64,000 nt of DNA from Polaromonas sp. (GTDB taxonomy: Bacteria; Pseudomonadota; Gammaproteobacteria; Burkholderiales; Burkholderiaceae_C). The notes under the pieces are model-generated. The model did no database searches. It was not told where the DNA came from and saw only the letters and a list, made by a program, of their open reading frames with translations. The stretch is taken from the NCBI GenBank assembly GCA_021731285.1, contig JAKFXR010000037.1, forward strand, positions 1-64,000, written 5' to 3'. Shown one piece after another: positions 1 to 7,640 of this stretch (position 1 is the first letter of the stretch; each line of letters opens with the position of its first letter). A program made the position numbers and the translations under genes.

Positions 1-234
1 CACCAGGGCCCGGCCCTGCAGTTGCTGGGCCGGGCCCTGGTGTACGGCTTGTCGCGCATGGGCGTGGATGGTCATTTCCCCGAATGGAATCTCGGCGATG
101 CCCATGCGCCTGTGACCGTGCGCCAGGCCTTTGTGCTTTTTATCGAGCTGCTGGCCGTCGGGCGTGACGCGAAGACTTGTGAAGCGGTAGCGGTCTGGGC
201 CCGCAAGCATTCTGATGCGGCGGTGAGCGCCTGA
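1..234 (+). CDS. C-terminal end of an unidentified protein (5' truncated)
   Basis: The open frame is already running at base 1 and stops with TGA at 232-234, so only the last 77 codons are visible. The tail reads as a soluble, mixed-composition sequence ending in KHSDAAVSA, with no membrane segment or motif that I recognise. The first 42 bases contain a 15-bp perfect inverted repeat that codes for part of it. It ends about 60 bp before the 3' end of the convergent kup gene. I do not assign a function; the rest of the gene lies outside the window. Confidence 0.6.
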   Translation, partial: HQGPALQLLGRALVYGLSRMGVDGHFPEWNLGDAHAPVTVRQAFVLFIELLAVGRDAKTCEAVAVWARKHSDAAVSA

Positions 235-245
235 AGAGCTTGACC

Positions 246-276
246 GTCATCCCGGACTCCGATCCGGGATCCATGT
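246..276. repeat. TCATCCCGG-type dispersed palindrome
   Basis: Between two convergent genes lies a copy of the form GTCATCCCGGAC..GATCCGGGATCCATG. The CCCGGA and TCCGGG halves pair. The same family recurs at 4588-4780, 9443-9531, 10991-11061 and 11709-11757, always outside genes. Confidence 0.8.
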
Positions 277-297
277 CGCTAGAACTACTGCCTACCC

Positions 298-2178
298 TCA
301 AATCTGCACCCGCGTCCCCAGCTCGATCACGCAGTTGTTGGGCAGCCTGAAGAAACTGGCGACGCTGCCGGCGTTGCGTGACATCAGGGCAAACAGAGCC
401 TCGCGCCATGCGGCCATGCCGGCGCCTTTGGTCGGCACCACAATTTCGCGGCTCAGGAAATAGGAGGTTTCAAACAAATTGATGGGCAGGCCTTTTGTCA
501 GGCACAACTGCAACGCCTGGGGAATGTCGGGCGTGTTGATGAAGCCGTAGTTGACCTGCACGCGCCAGAAGCCCGGCACCAGCGGCGTCACCTGCACCCG
601 CTCTTCAAACGGAATCCATGGCACGTCATGAAAGACGACCGTGAGGATGAGGTTGCGCTCGTGCAGCACCTGGTTGTGCTTGAGGTTGTGCATCAGCGCC
701 TGCGGCACGGTGTCGGGGTTGGCCACGGCATAGACGGCGGTACGCCCCACCCTGCTGTGGCTGCGGTCAGCCGACAGGGCGGTGATGAAAGGCAGCAGCT
801 CGGGGTCGTCACGGCGCATGCTTTCCATCAGCAGTTCGCGGCCGCGCCGCCAGGTGGCCATGATGATGAAGATGGCTGCGCCCAGCACCAGCGGAAACCA
901 GCCGCCCTGCCAGAACTTGAGCGAGCAGGAGATCACCAGCAACAGGTCCAGCGCCAGAAAGACGCCGGTGGCAGCCAGTGCCAAGGGCAGCGGGTAGCCC
1001 CAGGCATGGCGCACGACGAAGAAGGTCAACACGGTGGTCAACAGCATGGTGACAGTCACCGCAAAGCCATAAGCCGACGCCATCGCCGAGGAGCTGCCAA
1101 AACCCACCACGGCCAGCACCACCGCCACCAGCAGCAGCCAGTTGACACCAGGCATGTAGATCTGCCCCGCCTCTTTGGCAGAGGTGTGCTGCACCTGCAT
1201 GCGCGGCAGCAAGCCCAGTTGCATGGCCTGTTGGGTCATGGAGTAGGCGCCGGAGATCACCGCCTGAGAGGCGATCACCGTGGCCAGTGTGGCCAGCACC
1301 ACGGCGGGGATGAGCCAGCTTTCCGGAAAGAGGCGATAGAAAGGATTCTCAAGCGCGGAAGGGTCACGCATCAGCAGCGCGCCCTGGCCCATGTAGTTGA
1401 TGGTCAGCGCCGGCAGCACCAGGCCCATCCATGCAAACTGGATGGGACGTTTGCCAAAGTGTCCCATGTCGGCGTACAGGGCCTCGGCCCCGGTAAAGGC
1501 CAGAACGATAGCGCCAAAGGCCACAAACATGTGCCAGCCCCGGTCCTGCAAAAACGCAAATGCATGCAGGGGATTGAGCGCGGCCAAAATGGCAGGCTGC
1601 TGCGCGATCTGCACCACACCCACCAGCGCAAGCACCGCAAACCACACCACGATGATGGGGCCAAACAATTTGCCTACCGTGGCGGTGCCGTAGCGTTGCA
1701 TGGCAAACAGACCCAGCAATACCCCCAGCGACACAGGCAGCACATAAGGCTTGAGCGCGGGCGTCACCACCTCCAGGCCTTCGACCGCACTGAGCACGGA
1801 GATGGCTGGCGTGATGACACTGTCACCATAAAACAGCGCGGCACCAAACACGCCGGCCAGCAGGAGGATGACACGCCTTCGCGGCGTCCTGCCTGCCGCC
1901 TTGGCGGCCAGTGCGGTCAGCGCCATGATGCCGCCCTCGCCGCGGTTGTCGGCGCGCAGGATCAGCAGCACGTATTTGAGCGTGACCACCATCATCAAGC
2001 CCCAGAAGATGACCGAGGTGGCGCCTGTGAGATTAGGGGTCGTGAGCGCTATGCCGGTGGCAGGGCCGAAAATTTCTTTCATGGTGTACAGCGGGCTGGT
2101 GCCTATGTCGCCATACACCACGCCCATGGCGCCCAGGGTCAGCGCCGCCACGCTTTCGCGGCTTGTCGTTTTGCTCAT
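298..2178 (-). CDS. kup: Kup-family low-affinity potassium transporter
   Basis: A 626-residue inner-membrane K+ uptake protein of the KUP/HAK/KT family, thought to act as a K+/H+ symporter. The family motif [14 protein letters not shown] lies near residues 19-32 and [17 protein letters not shown] follows near 118. About twelve hydrophobic segments cover residues 15-450, and a soluble cytoplasmic domain fills the last 170 residues, as in E. coli Kup (622 residues). It is the last gene of a leftward unit kdpD-kdpE-kup, 73 bp after kdpE. This suggests that the neighbouring two-component pair controls it, which is inference; E. coli kup is not under KdpDE control. Confidence 0.95.
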   Translation of the reverse strand: MSKTTSRESVAALTLGAMGVVYGDIGTSPLYTMKEIFGPATGIALTTPNLTGATSVIFWGLMMVVTLKYVLLILRADNRGEGGIMALTALAAKAAGRTPRRRVILLLAGVFGAALFYGDSVITPAISVLSAVEGLEVVTPALKPYVLPVSLGVLLGLFAMQRYGTATVGKLFGPIIVVWFAVLALVGVVQIAQQPAILAALNPLHAFAFLQDRGWHMFVAFGAIVLAFTGAEALYADMGHFGKRPIQFAWMGLVLPALTINYMGQGALLMRDPSALENPFYRLFPESWLIPAVVLATLATVIASQAVISGAYSMTQQAMQLGLLPRMQVQHTSAKEAGQIYMPGVNWLLLVAVVLAVVGFGSSSAMASAYGFAVTVTMLLTTVLTFFVVRHAWGYPLPLALAATGVFLALDLLLVISCSLKFWQGGWFPLVLGAAIFIIMATWRRGRELLMESMRRDDPELLPFITALSADRSHSRVGRTAVYAVANPDTVPQALMHNLKHNQVLHERNLILTVVFHDVPWIPFEERVQVTPLVPGFWRVQVNYGFINTPDIPQALQLCLTKGLPINLFETSYFLSREIVVPTKGAGMAAWREALFALMSRNAGSVASFFRLPNNCVIELGTRVQI

Positions 2179-2251
2179 GTCCGTCCATCTGCAGTGAAGA
2201 GGTCTTCACTGTCAGGCCGGGGGCATCAGGAAAGCATAAGTGCGCGCGGCT

Positions 2252-2938
2252 TCAAGCAGCGGCCAGCCGGTAGCCCACGCCGGTTTCGGTGAGCAGGTGG
2301 CGTGGCTCGGCAGAGTTGCGCTCGATCTTGGCGCGCAGCTGGCCCATGTACAGCCGCAGGTAGTGGGTGTGATCGCTGAACTCCGGGCCCCACACATCCA
2401 CCAGCAACTGCCGGTGGGTGACCACCCGCCCGGCGCTGCGCACCAGGCGGGCGAGCAGCTTGTATTCGGTGGGCGTCAGGTGCACGGCCGCGCCCTCACG
2501 CAGCACCTCGCGCGTTTGCAGATCAATGTGCAGATCATCGAGCGCATGCACGGTCACAGCCGCGGCCAGTGCTGTGCCGCGGTGACGCAGCGCCACGCGT
2601 ATGCGCGCCAGCAACTCACCCACACTGAAGGGTTTGGTCAGGTAGTCGTCAGCGCCGGCGTCCAGCAGCCGGATTTTTTGCGCCTCCTGGTGGCGGGCCG
2701 ACACCACGATGATGGGTGTGGCCTTGTGCCTGCGCACTTCGCGCACCAGCTCCACGCCGTCGCCGTCCGGCAGGCCCAGGTCGAGCACGACGACATCGGG
2801 CGGGTGGTGGCGCAGCATGGCCAGCGCCTCGCTCAATGACACGGCGGTCTGAACCTCAAAGCCTTCGACCGAGAGCGAGGATTGCATCAGGGCGCGTATT
2901 TCCCTGTCGTCCTCCACCACCAGCACCCGCATGGTCAT
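2252..2938 (-). CDS. kdpE: KdpE-like OmpR-family response regulator
   Basis: A 228-residue transcription factor: receiver domain at residues 1-115 with the phospho-acceptor Asp in VVVLDLGLPDGDG and the conserved Lys in LTKPF, then a winged-helix DNA-binding domain at about 130-225 containing HLTPTEYKLLARLV and ending TETGVGYRLAA. The receiver opens with RVLVVEDDREIR. I place the start at the ATG at 2936-2938 (MTMRVLVV); an ATG two codons later is also possible, and the frame stays open upstream without a better site. It follows kdpD by 82 bp and precedes kup by 73 bp. Closest to KdpE by sequence feel and by its kinase partner, although no kdpFABC is in view. Confidence 0.88.
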   Translation of the reverse strand: MTMRVLVVEDDREIRALMQSSLSVEGFEVQTAVSLSEALAMLRHHPPDVVVLDLGLPDGDGVELVREVRRHKATPIIVVSARHQEAQKIRLLDAGADDYLTKPFSVGELLARIRVALRHRGTALAAAVTVHALDDLHIDLQTREVLREGAAVHLTPTEYKLLARLVRSAGRVVTHRQLLVDVWGPEFSDHTHYLRLYMGQLRAKIERNSAEPRHLLTETGVGYRLAAA

Positions 2939-2972
2939 GACAGCCCCCACGTTCGGCACTGCGTGTCCTCTC

Positions 2973-2990
2973 TGCCCCCCGAGGGGGCGC
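2973..2990. repeat. CCCCCTCGGGGG-type repeat (short copy)
   Basis: The kdpD-kdpE gap contains GCCCCCCGAGGGGGC, the palindromic core of a family seen in longer form at 18214-18297, 37020-37140, 62969-63075 and 63938-64000. Confidence 0.6.
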
Positions 2991-3020
2991 TCGCTTGCTT
3001 GAAGCGGTTCTGCGCTGCGC

Positions 3021-4526
3021 TCATGTCATCTCCCCCTGCGGCTGATCTGCCTCGACCGGCAGACTCAGAGAGAACGTGCTGCCCCCGCCCTTGCGCGACC
3101 TGAAAGCCAGTTGTCCGCCATGCGCCTGGGCAATCGCCCGGCAGACTGCCAGACCCAGCCCCGCGCCTCGCGCACCCGACCGGTCGCCGCGTGCGTAAGG
3201 TTCAAAAATTGCGGCCTGATCGGCATCCGGGATGCCGGGGCCCCTGTCCTTGACCGACAGCACCAGCTCTGCAGCGGTGGCGTTGAGGTTGACGCTCAGG
3301 TCAATCGTGCCGTCGCTGTACTTCAGCGCGTTGTCCAGCAGGTTGTCCAGCAATTGCGCAAGCAGCACCGGGTCGGCCCTCACCAGTGGCAGGCCCTCCT
3401 GCATCTGGAGCTTGATGCGGCGGCCCGGGTCGCGCTGGCGCACCCGCGCGAGAACCGCGCCAACAATTTCTTCCATGGCCTCCCAGTCGCGCTGGAGCGC
3501 TTGCGCCGAGTTGCCCAGGCGCACCAGTTGCAGGGTGTTTTCGGTCACGGCCGACAGGTAAGAGGCTTCAGCGGCAATGCTGCCCAGGAGGCGGTCCTGT
3601 TCGGCATCAGCCAGCTTGTCGCGCTGGGTCTGCAATGCGGAAGCCGCCCCCACAATGGCCGCCAGCGGCGTGCGCAGGTCGTGCGAGATGGCTGCCAGAA
3701 AGGTACTTTGCAGTTGCTGGTGCTGAGCCTGGTTTTGCGCGGCCAGCATCGAAGCCGTCAGTCGCAGACGCCACAAGGCCTGCGCCAGCAAGGCACACAA
3801 GGCCTGAGCGTGCTGGCGTCCGCTGTCGTCGCTGGCGAGGGCCGGTTGCACGCAAGCGGCGCCCACCACCTGGCCCTTGTCGCCAAGTGGCACGTACCAG
3901 GCGTTCAGACCCGGCCAGCGGCCTGTGCCGGGGCCCAGCACCGCTGCTTCGCTCATGCAATGGCGCATGCCGTCTGTCACTGGGGTATCCATCGCGTCGG
4001 TGTGGTCCAGCTCGCCGGCGGCAGTGGCCAGGGCCAGCGCGCAAGGACCGGCAAAGGCAGCGGCCAGGGCCGCGTGGCCGAGTGCCAGCACCTCCTGCGG
4101 TGAATGGACGTTGGCAAGCTCTGTTGCCAGCGCCTGCAACTGGCGCGCCCGGCCTTCGTTCAAACGCGCCGACTCCGTTTCACGGCGCAGCCCGTTGGCA
4201 AGCCGGCTGATGACCAGGGCGACCACCAGCATGGCGGCGAGCGCAATCACGTTTTCGCGCGAGTCCACCGCAAAGGTCCAGCGCGGCGGCACAAAAAAGA
4301 AATTGAGCGCCGTGACCGCCCCGAGCGCACAAACCGTCGACTCGATCCAGCCCAGCCGGTAGGCAACCACCACCACCACCAGCACGTACATCATGGCCAG
4401 GCTGGTGAGGGTGACATGGCTGTCCAGCAGATGGCCGATGACTGTTGATGCAATCAACAGCAGGGCCACCATCACCCAGCCGCGAGCTGCAGGAGTGCCG
4501 GGCGCAGGGACGTGGGAAGCATTCAT
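3021..4526 (-). CDS. kdpD: KdpD-type sensor histidine kinase lacking the N-terminal KdpD/USP domains
   Basis: A 501-residue membrane kinase. Residues about 15-110 hold four transmembrane segments of the KdpD type (DUF4118; note VTALNFFFVPPRWTF), followed by a GAF-like linker, the H-box FLAAISHDLRTPLAAIVGA, and an ATPase domain with N-box LLDNLLDNALKYSDG, G1 DRGPGIP and G2 GAGLGLAV. E. coli KdpD is about 894 residues; the whole cytoplasmic N-terminal part (the KdpD domain with its ATP-binding loop, and USP) is absent here, so this is a short-form KdpD. Start chosen at the ATG at 4524-4526 (MNASHVPAPG); an upstream in-frame start would add nine residues. First gene of the kdpD-kdpE-kup unit. 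Sensing of K+ is inferred from family and context. Confidence 0.88.
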   Translation of the reverse strand: MNASHVPAPGTPAARGWVMVALLLIASTVIGHLLDSHVTLTSLAMMYVLVVVVVAYRLGWIESTVCALGAVTALNFFFVPPRWTFAVDSRENVIALAAMLVVALVISRLANGLRRETESARLNEGRARQLQALATELANVHSPQEVLALGHAALAAAFAGPCALALATAAGELDHTDAMDTPVTDGMRHCMSEAAVLGPGTGRWPGLNAWYVPLGDKGQVVGAACVQPALASDDSGRQHAQALCALLAQALWRLRLTASMLAAQNQAQHQQLQSTFLAAISHDLRTPLAAIVGAASALQTQRDKLADAEQDRLLGSIAAEASYLSAVTENTLQLVRLGNSAQALQRDWEAMEEIVGAVLARVRQRDPGRRIKLQMQEGLPLVRADPVLLAQLLDNLLDNALKYSDGTIDLSVNLNATAAELVLSVKDRGPGIPDADQAAIFEPYARGDRSGARGAGLGLAVCRAIAQAHGGQLAFRSRKGGGSTFSLSLPVEADQPQGEMT

Positions 4527-4587
4527 GGTGCGCCAGCGTACCACCGGGCGCATCAGGATTGCATCAGGAAACGCTTGCTACTGCTCT

Positions 4588-4780
4588 GTCATCCCCGGGT
4601 TCTGTTGTCATCCCGGACTCGAGGAGCCTGCCCCGTACTCCGATCAGGGGGGATCCATGTCCCAAGAACCACTGCCGCCGGCCCGCGAGGCATGGATGGC
4701 GGGTCAGGCCCGCAATGACAAGCGGGGACAAGCTGTCATGCCGGACCCCGCTTGGGGGCAGGCCCGATCCGGGATCCATG
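4588..4780. repeat. Cluster of TCATCCCGG-type palindromes
   Basis: The gene-free stretch 4527-4867 is largely filled by degenerate copies of the TCATCCCGG..CCGGGATCCATG family in both orientations (near 4588, 4607, 4690-4722 and 4736-4780). No reading frame here has coding character. It separates the divergent 5' end of kdpD from the 3' end of the Bug receptor gene. Confidence 0.75.
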
Positions 4781-4837
4781 CCCCATCGACCTTGTGAACG
4801 TTTCAGGCCACCCGCCCTTTGGTGACGGGGATTTTCA

Positions 4838-4854
4838 GCTATTGAATTTATAGC
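4838..4854. repeat. 17-bp GCTAT-N7-ATAGC palindrome
   Basis: Perfect 5-bp arms GCTAT and ATAGC around the AT-rich spacer TGAATTT, just after the stop codon of the receptor gene. One of at least eight copies in the window. Confidence 0.75.
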
Positions 4855-4867
4855 GAAAAAATGTGCG

Positions 4868-5827
4868 TTACTGCGGCTCGATCTTCGCTTCGCGGATGGC
4901 TTTGGCCCACTTGACGGTTTCCATCGTGTTGCGCTGGCCCAGTGCTTCAGGCGTGCCGGGTTCCACCGCAAAACCGATGGCCGAGAATTTTTCCTGAATG
5001 TCTTTGCTTTGCGCGGCGGCATTGACGGCCTGATTCAGCTTGGCCACCACATCAGGCGGGGTGCCGGCGGGCGCAAACACGGCGAAGTAGGCGGTCAGCT
5101 CATAGTCCTTCAGTCCCAGCGCCTCGTTGACGGTGGGCAGCTCGGGGATGGCCGCCGAGCGCTTGTTTGAAGTCACGGCCAGGCCGCGGATTTTGCCGGC
5201 CTTGATCTGCGGCAGCATGACGGCAAAGTCGGCGGTGAACATCATCACCTGGCCACCGATCAGGTCGGTCATGGCAGCGGGGCCGCTTTTGTAGGGCACG
5301 CTGGTGAAGGAGATACCGGCCATGCTGGCCAGCATTTCGGACGAGACCAACTGCGAGGTGCTGGCGCTGGCAGAGGTGATGTGGCCGGCTTTTGTTTTAC
5401 CGAGCGCAACCAGCTCGCGCAGGTTTTTGGCGGGCACGTCGTTGTTGACGGCGACGATCAGCGGCACCGAGCCGATGTAGGCCACCGGGGTGAACGCGGT
5501 GTCCTGGTTGTAGGGCAGCGTTTTCATCAGACTCTTGAGGGCAGCGTTGGTGCTGTTGGTGCCGATGAGGATGGTGTAACCGTCAGGCGCGGACTTGGCC
5601 ACTGCATCAGCGCCCAGCATGCCGTTGACGCCGGCCTTGTTTTCGACCACCACCGTCTGGCCCAGGGTCTCGGACATCTTGGCGGCAAAGGCGCGGCCCA
5701 CCGTGTCAGTGGCACTGCCGGCGGCAAAGGGCACGATGGCCTTGATCGGCTTGTTGGGGAAGGCCTGGCCAAACGCAGTGAAAGACAGACTGGCCAGAGC
5801 CAGGAAAAGAATCGACTTGGACTTCAT
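4868..5827 (-). CDS. Bug/TctC-family periplasmic solute-binding protein
   Basis: A 319-residue tripartite tricarboxylate transporter receptor. The N-terminus MKSKSILFLALASLSFTAFG is a clear signal peptide, followed by the family start FPNKPIKAIVPFAAGSATD. The fold motifs DGYTILIGT and PELPTVNEALG are present. Start set at the ATG at 5825-5827, 8 bp after AGGAGA; the frame runs further upstream but overlaps the preceding gene. No TctA/TctB membrane subunits are nearby, which is the usual state for these expanded orphan receptors in Burkholderiales. It is third in a leftward operon after the two AtuA-type genes, so the ligand could be a substrate for them; the ligand is unknown. Confidence 0.9.
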   Translation of the reverse strand: MKSKSILFLALASLSFTAFGQAFPNKPIKAIVPFAAGSATDTVGRAFAAKMSETLGQTVVVENKAGVNGMLGADAVAKSAPDGYTILIGTNSTNAALKSLMKTLPYNQDTAFTPVAYIGSVPLIVAVNNDVPAKNLRELVALGKTKAGHITSASASTSQLVSSEMLASMAGISFTSVPYKSGPAAMTDLIGGQVMMFTADFAVMLPQIKAGKIRGLAVTSNKRSAAIPELPTVNEALGLKDYELTAYFAVFAPAGTPPDVVAKLNQAVNAAAQSKDIQEKFSAIGFAVEPGTPEALGQRNTMETVKWAKAIREAKIEPQ

Positions 5828-5871
5828 GTTGTTGTCTCCTGTTGAAATAATGAAAGAAAAACCTGAAAAAA

Positions 5872-6174
5872 TTACTCGACCGTCATGCCCAAAATGGCCG
5901 AGCCCAGGCACTTGCCATGGGCGTCCAGCGCCAGGGAGCGGGTCACGCCACCGCCCAGCGCGCCATGCAGGACAAAGTTTAAGGCACCCAGTTGTGGCAC
6001 CACATGGCGCTCGACCTCGCCTTTGACGATGTCGCCATAGTATGTACGCACACGGTCTGCGGTGATGCTGCGCTCAATGGCCGCAAAATCCTTGAGGTCA
6101 TAGGCAATGACGGAGATGGTGGAGCGGTCTCCCTTGTCGCCGGTGCGGGAGTGGGCAATGTCTCTGAGCAGCAT
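5872..6174 (-). CDS. Small AtuA-associated domain protein
   Basis: A 100-residue protein beginning MLLRDIAHSRTGDKGD. It matches the short domain that in some AtuA-family proteins is fused to the C-terminus of the large DUF1446 domain; here it is a separate gene 2 bp after atuA. It has a conserved glycine-rich stretch HGALGGGVTRSLALDAHGK. Start at the ATG at 6172-6174; the frame extends upstream only inside the large gene. Likely forms a complex with the large protein. The biochemical role is not established to my knowledge. Confidence 0.85.
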   Translation of the reverse strand: MLLRDIAHSRTGDKGDRSTISVIAYDLKDFAAIERSITADRVRTYYGDIVKGEVERHVVPQLGALNFVLHGALGGGVTRSLALDAHGKCLGSAILGMTVE

Positions 6175-6176
6175 TT

Positions 6177-7529
6177 TCAAAGTTCCATGGTTGTGACACC
6201 GGCCTGCACCAGGTCGCGCGGCACCAGCACAGACGCCGCCGCGATCACCTCGCGGACGGACCTGGTGACGCCGCCGCCCCCGGCCGGGCCATTGAGGTAC
6301 ATCGCTTCCACCTCGTTGGCCACCTGTGTGGCCTCCTTGCGGGTGGCCACACGCCATGCCACGCGCACCCGCACCTCATACGGCGTGTGGCCGCGGGACA
6401 AGGTGTCGCCGTGGATGGCATTGACGCCTATCAGCTCATAACGGCTGTCCAGCGCGGTGATGCCCGAGCTCTCGAGCCGCTGGCGCAGCACGTCCAGCGC
6501 CAGCCGGCCACGCGCCTCGGCGCCCAGACCGGCATAGGAGATTTGCCCCTCGCCGATGAAGCCATCGCGGTGGCCCACCGTCACCTTGATCCGGTCCGGG
6601 CGCGGGTGGCCAATGGCGCCCGCTACGCGCACCCGGTCAGGCCCGAGCTGCGTGAGCGTGACACCCGAGAAGTCGGCCACCACGTCGGGCTGCAGGTAGC
6701 TGGCGGGGTTTTCGATTTCATACAGCAGTTGCTCGGTGCAGGTGGCGACGGTGACGCAGCCGCCCGAGCCTGCGACCTTGGTGATGACGGCGCTGCCATC
6801 GGCAGACACCTCCGCAATCGGAAAACCCAGGTTGGCAAGATCGGGCACATCGCGAAAGCCGGGATCGGCAAAATACCCGCCGGTGATTTGTGCAGCGCAT
6901 TCCAGCAAATGGCCCACCAGGGTGCCCTGCCCCATCTTGTGCCAGTCAGCCATGCTCCAGCCAAACTCGTGGATCAGCGGCGCCAGAAAAAGCGCCGGGT
7001 CGGCCACTCGCCCGGTGATGACAACGTCTGCGCCCTGCGCCAGCGCCTGCACCAGCGCTTCGGCGCCTATGTAGGCATTGGCCGATAGCACAGAGTCGCC
7101 AAGCGACGCCAGCGGCGCGCCGCTTTCCATGAGCGTCAGCTCCTGGTCATGCAGGCCTGCCAGCACGTCGTCACCGTGGACAACGGCCACCTTCAGGCGC
7201 TTGAGGCCCATCTCACGCGCGATGCGTATCACTTCTTCACCGGCGGCCTGCGGGTTGGCCGCGCCCATGTTGGTGATGATCTTCACGCCCTGGCTGGCGC
7301 AGGACAGCAGCACCGCCTCCATGCGGTCGCGCAGCAGCGGGTCAAAGCCCAGTCGGGGGTTCTGGCTGCGCTCCAGCTGGGCCAGGGCGATGGTGCGCTC
7401 TGCGAGGCACTCGAACACCAGGTAGTCCAGGGCGCCCTTGTCGGCCAGCTCGATGGCGGGAGGAATGCGGTCACCGGAGTAGCCGGCGCCGGCGCCTATC
7501 CGTAGGGTTTTGGGGGAGGGGTCTGTCAC
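6177..7529 (-). CDS. AtuA-family (DUF1446) protein, large part
   Basis: A protein of about 450 residues that starts KTLRIGAGAGYSGDRIPPA and carries ALDYLVFECLAERTIAL and GADVVITGRVADPALFLAP, hallmarks of the DUF1446 family named after AtuA of acyclic terpene utilisation. The family is widespread in gene clusters for acyl-CoA degradation, but no acyl-CoA carboxylase or dehydrogenase is present here. I prefer the GTG start at 7527-7529 because AAGGA lies 5 bp upstream; another GTG at 7562 would add eleven residues. Operon: this gene, the small partner domain (2 bp gap), then a Bug receptor. Function in this organism is unknown. Confidence 0.85.
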   Translation of the reverse strand: MTDPSPKTLRIGAGAGYSGDRIPPAIELADKGALDYLVFECLAERTIALAQLERSQNPRLGFDPLLRDRMEAVLLSCASQGVKIITNMGAANPQAAGEEVIRIAREMGLKRLKVAVVHGDDVLAGLHDQELTLMESGAPLASLGDSVLSANAYIGAEALVQALAQGADVVITGRVADPALFLAPLIHEFGWSMADWHKMGQGTLVGHLLECAAQITGGYFADPGFRDVPDLANLGFPIAEVSADGSAVITKVAGSGGCVTVATCTEQLLYEIENPASYLQPDVVADFSGVTLTQLGPDRVRVAGAIGHPRPDRIKVTVGHRDGFIGEGQISYAGLGAEARGRLALDVLRQRLESSGITALDSRYELIGVNAIHGDTLSRGHTPYEVRVRVAWRVATRKEATQVANEVEAMYLNGPAGGGGVTRSVREVIAAASVLVPRDLVQAGVTTMEL

Positions 7530-7640
7530 AGCTGTCCTTGCAGGGCGCAGCCATGATGCCACGCCGCCAGAGGAGAACTATGGAGCAAGCTGCGCGCTGT
7601 GTACATTCACACTTACCCGGGCAGGCCCTAAACTCAAGCG

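Noticed and set aside
628..2292. 554-codon open frame on the plus strand opposite kup
   Set aside because: It is rich in His, Gln and Arg, has no domain character, and is the antisense shadow of the clear kup gene; GC-rich codon bias keeps such frames open.
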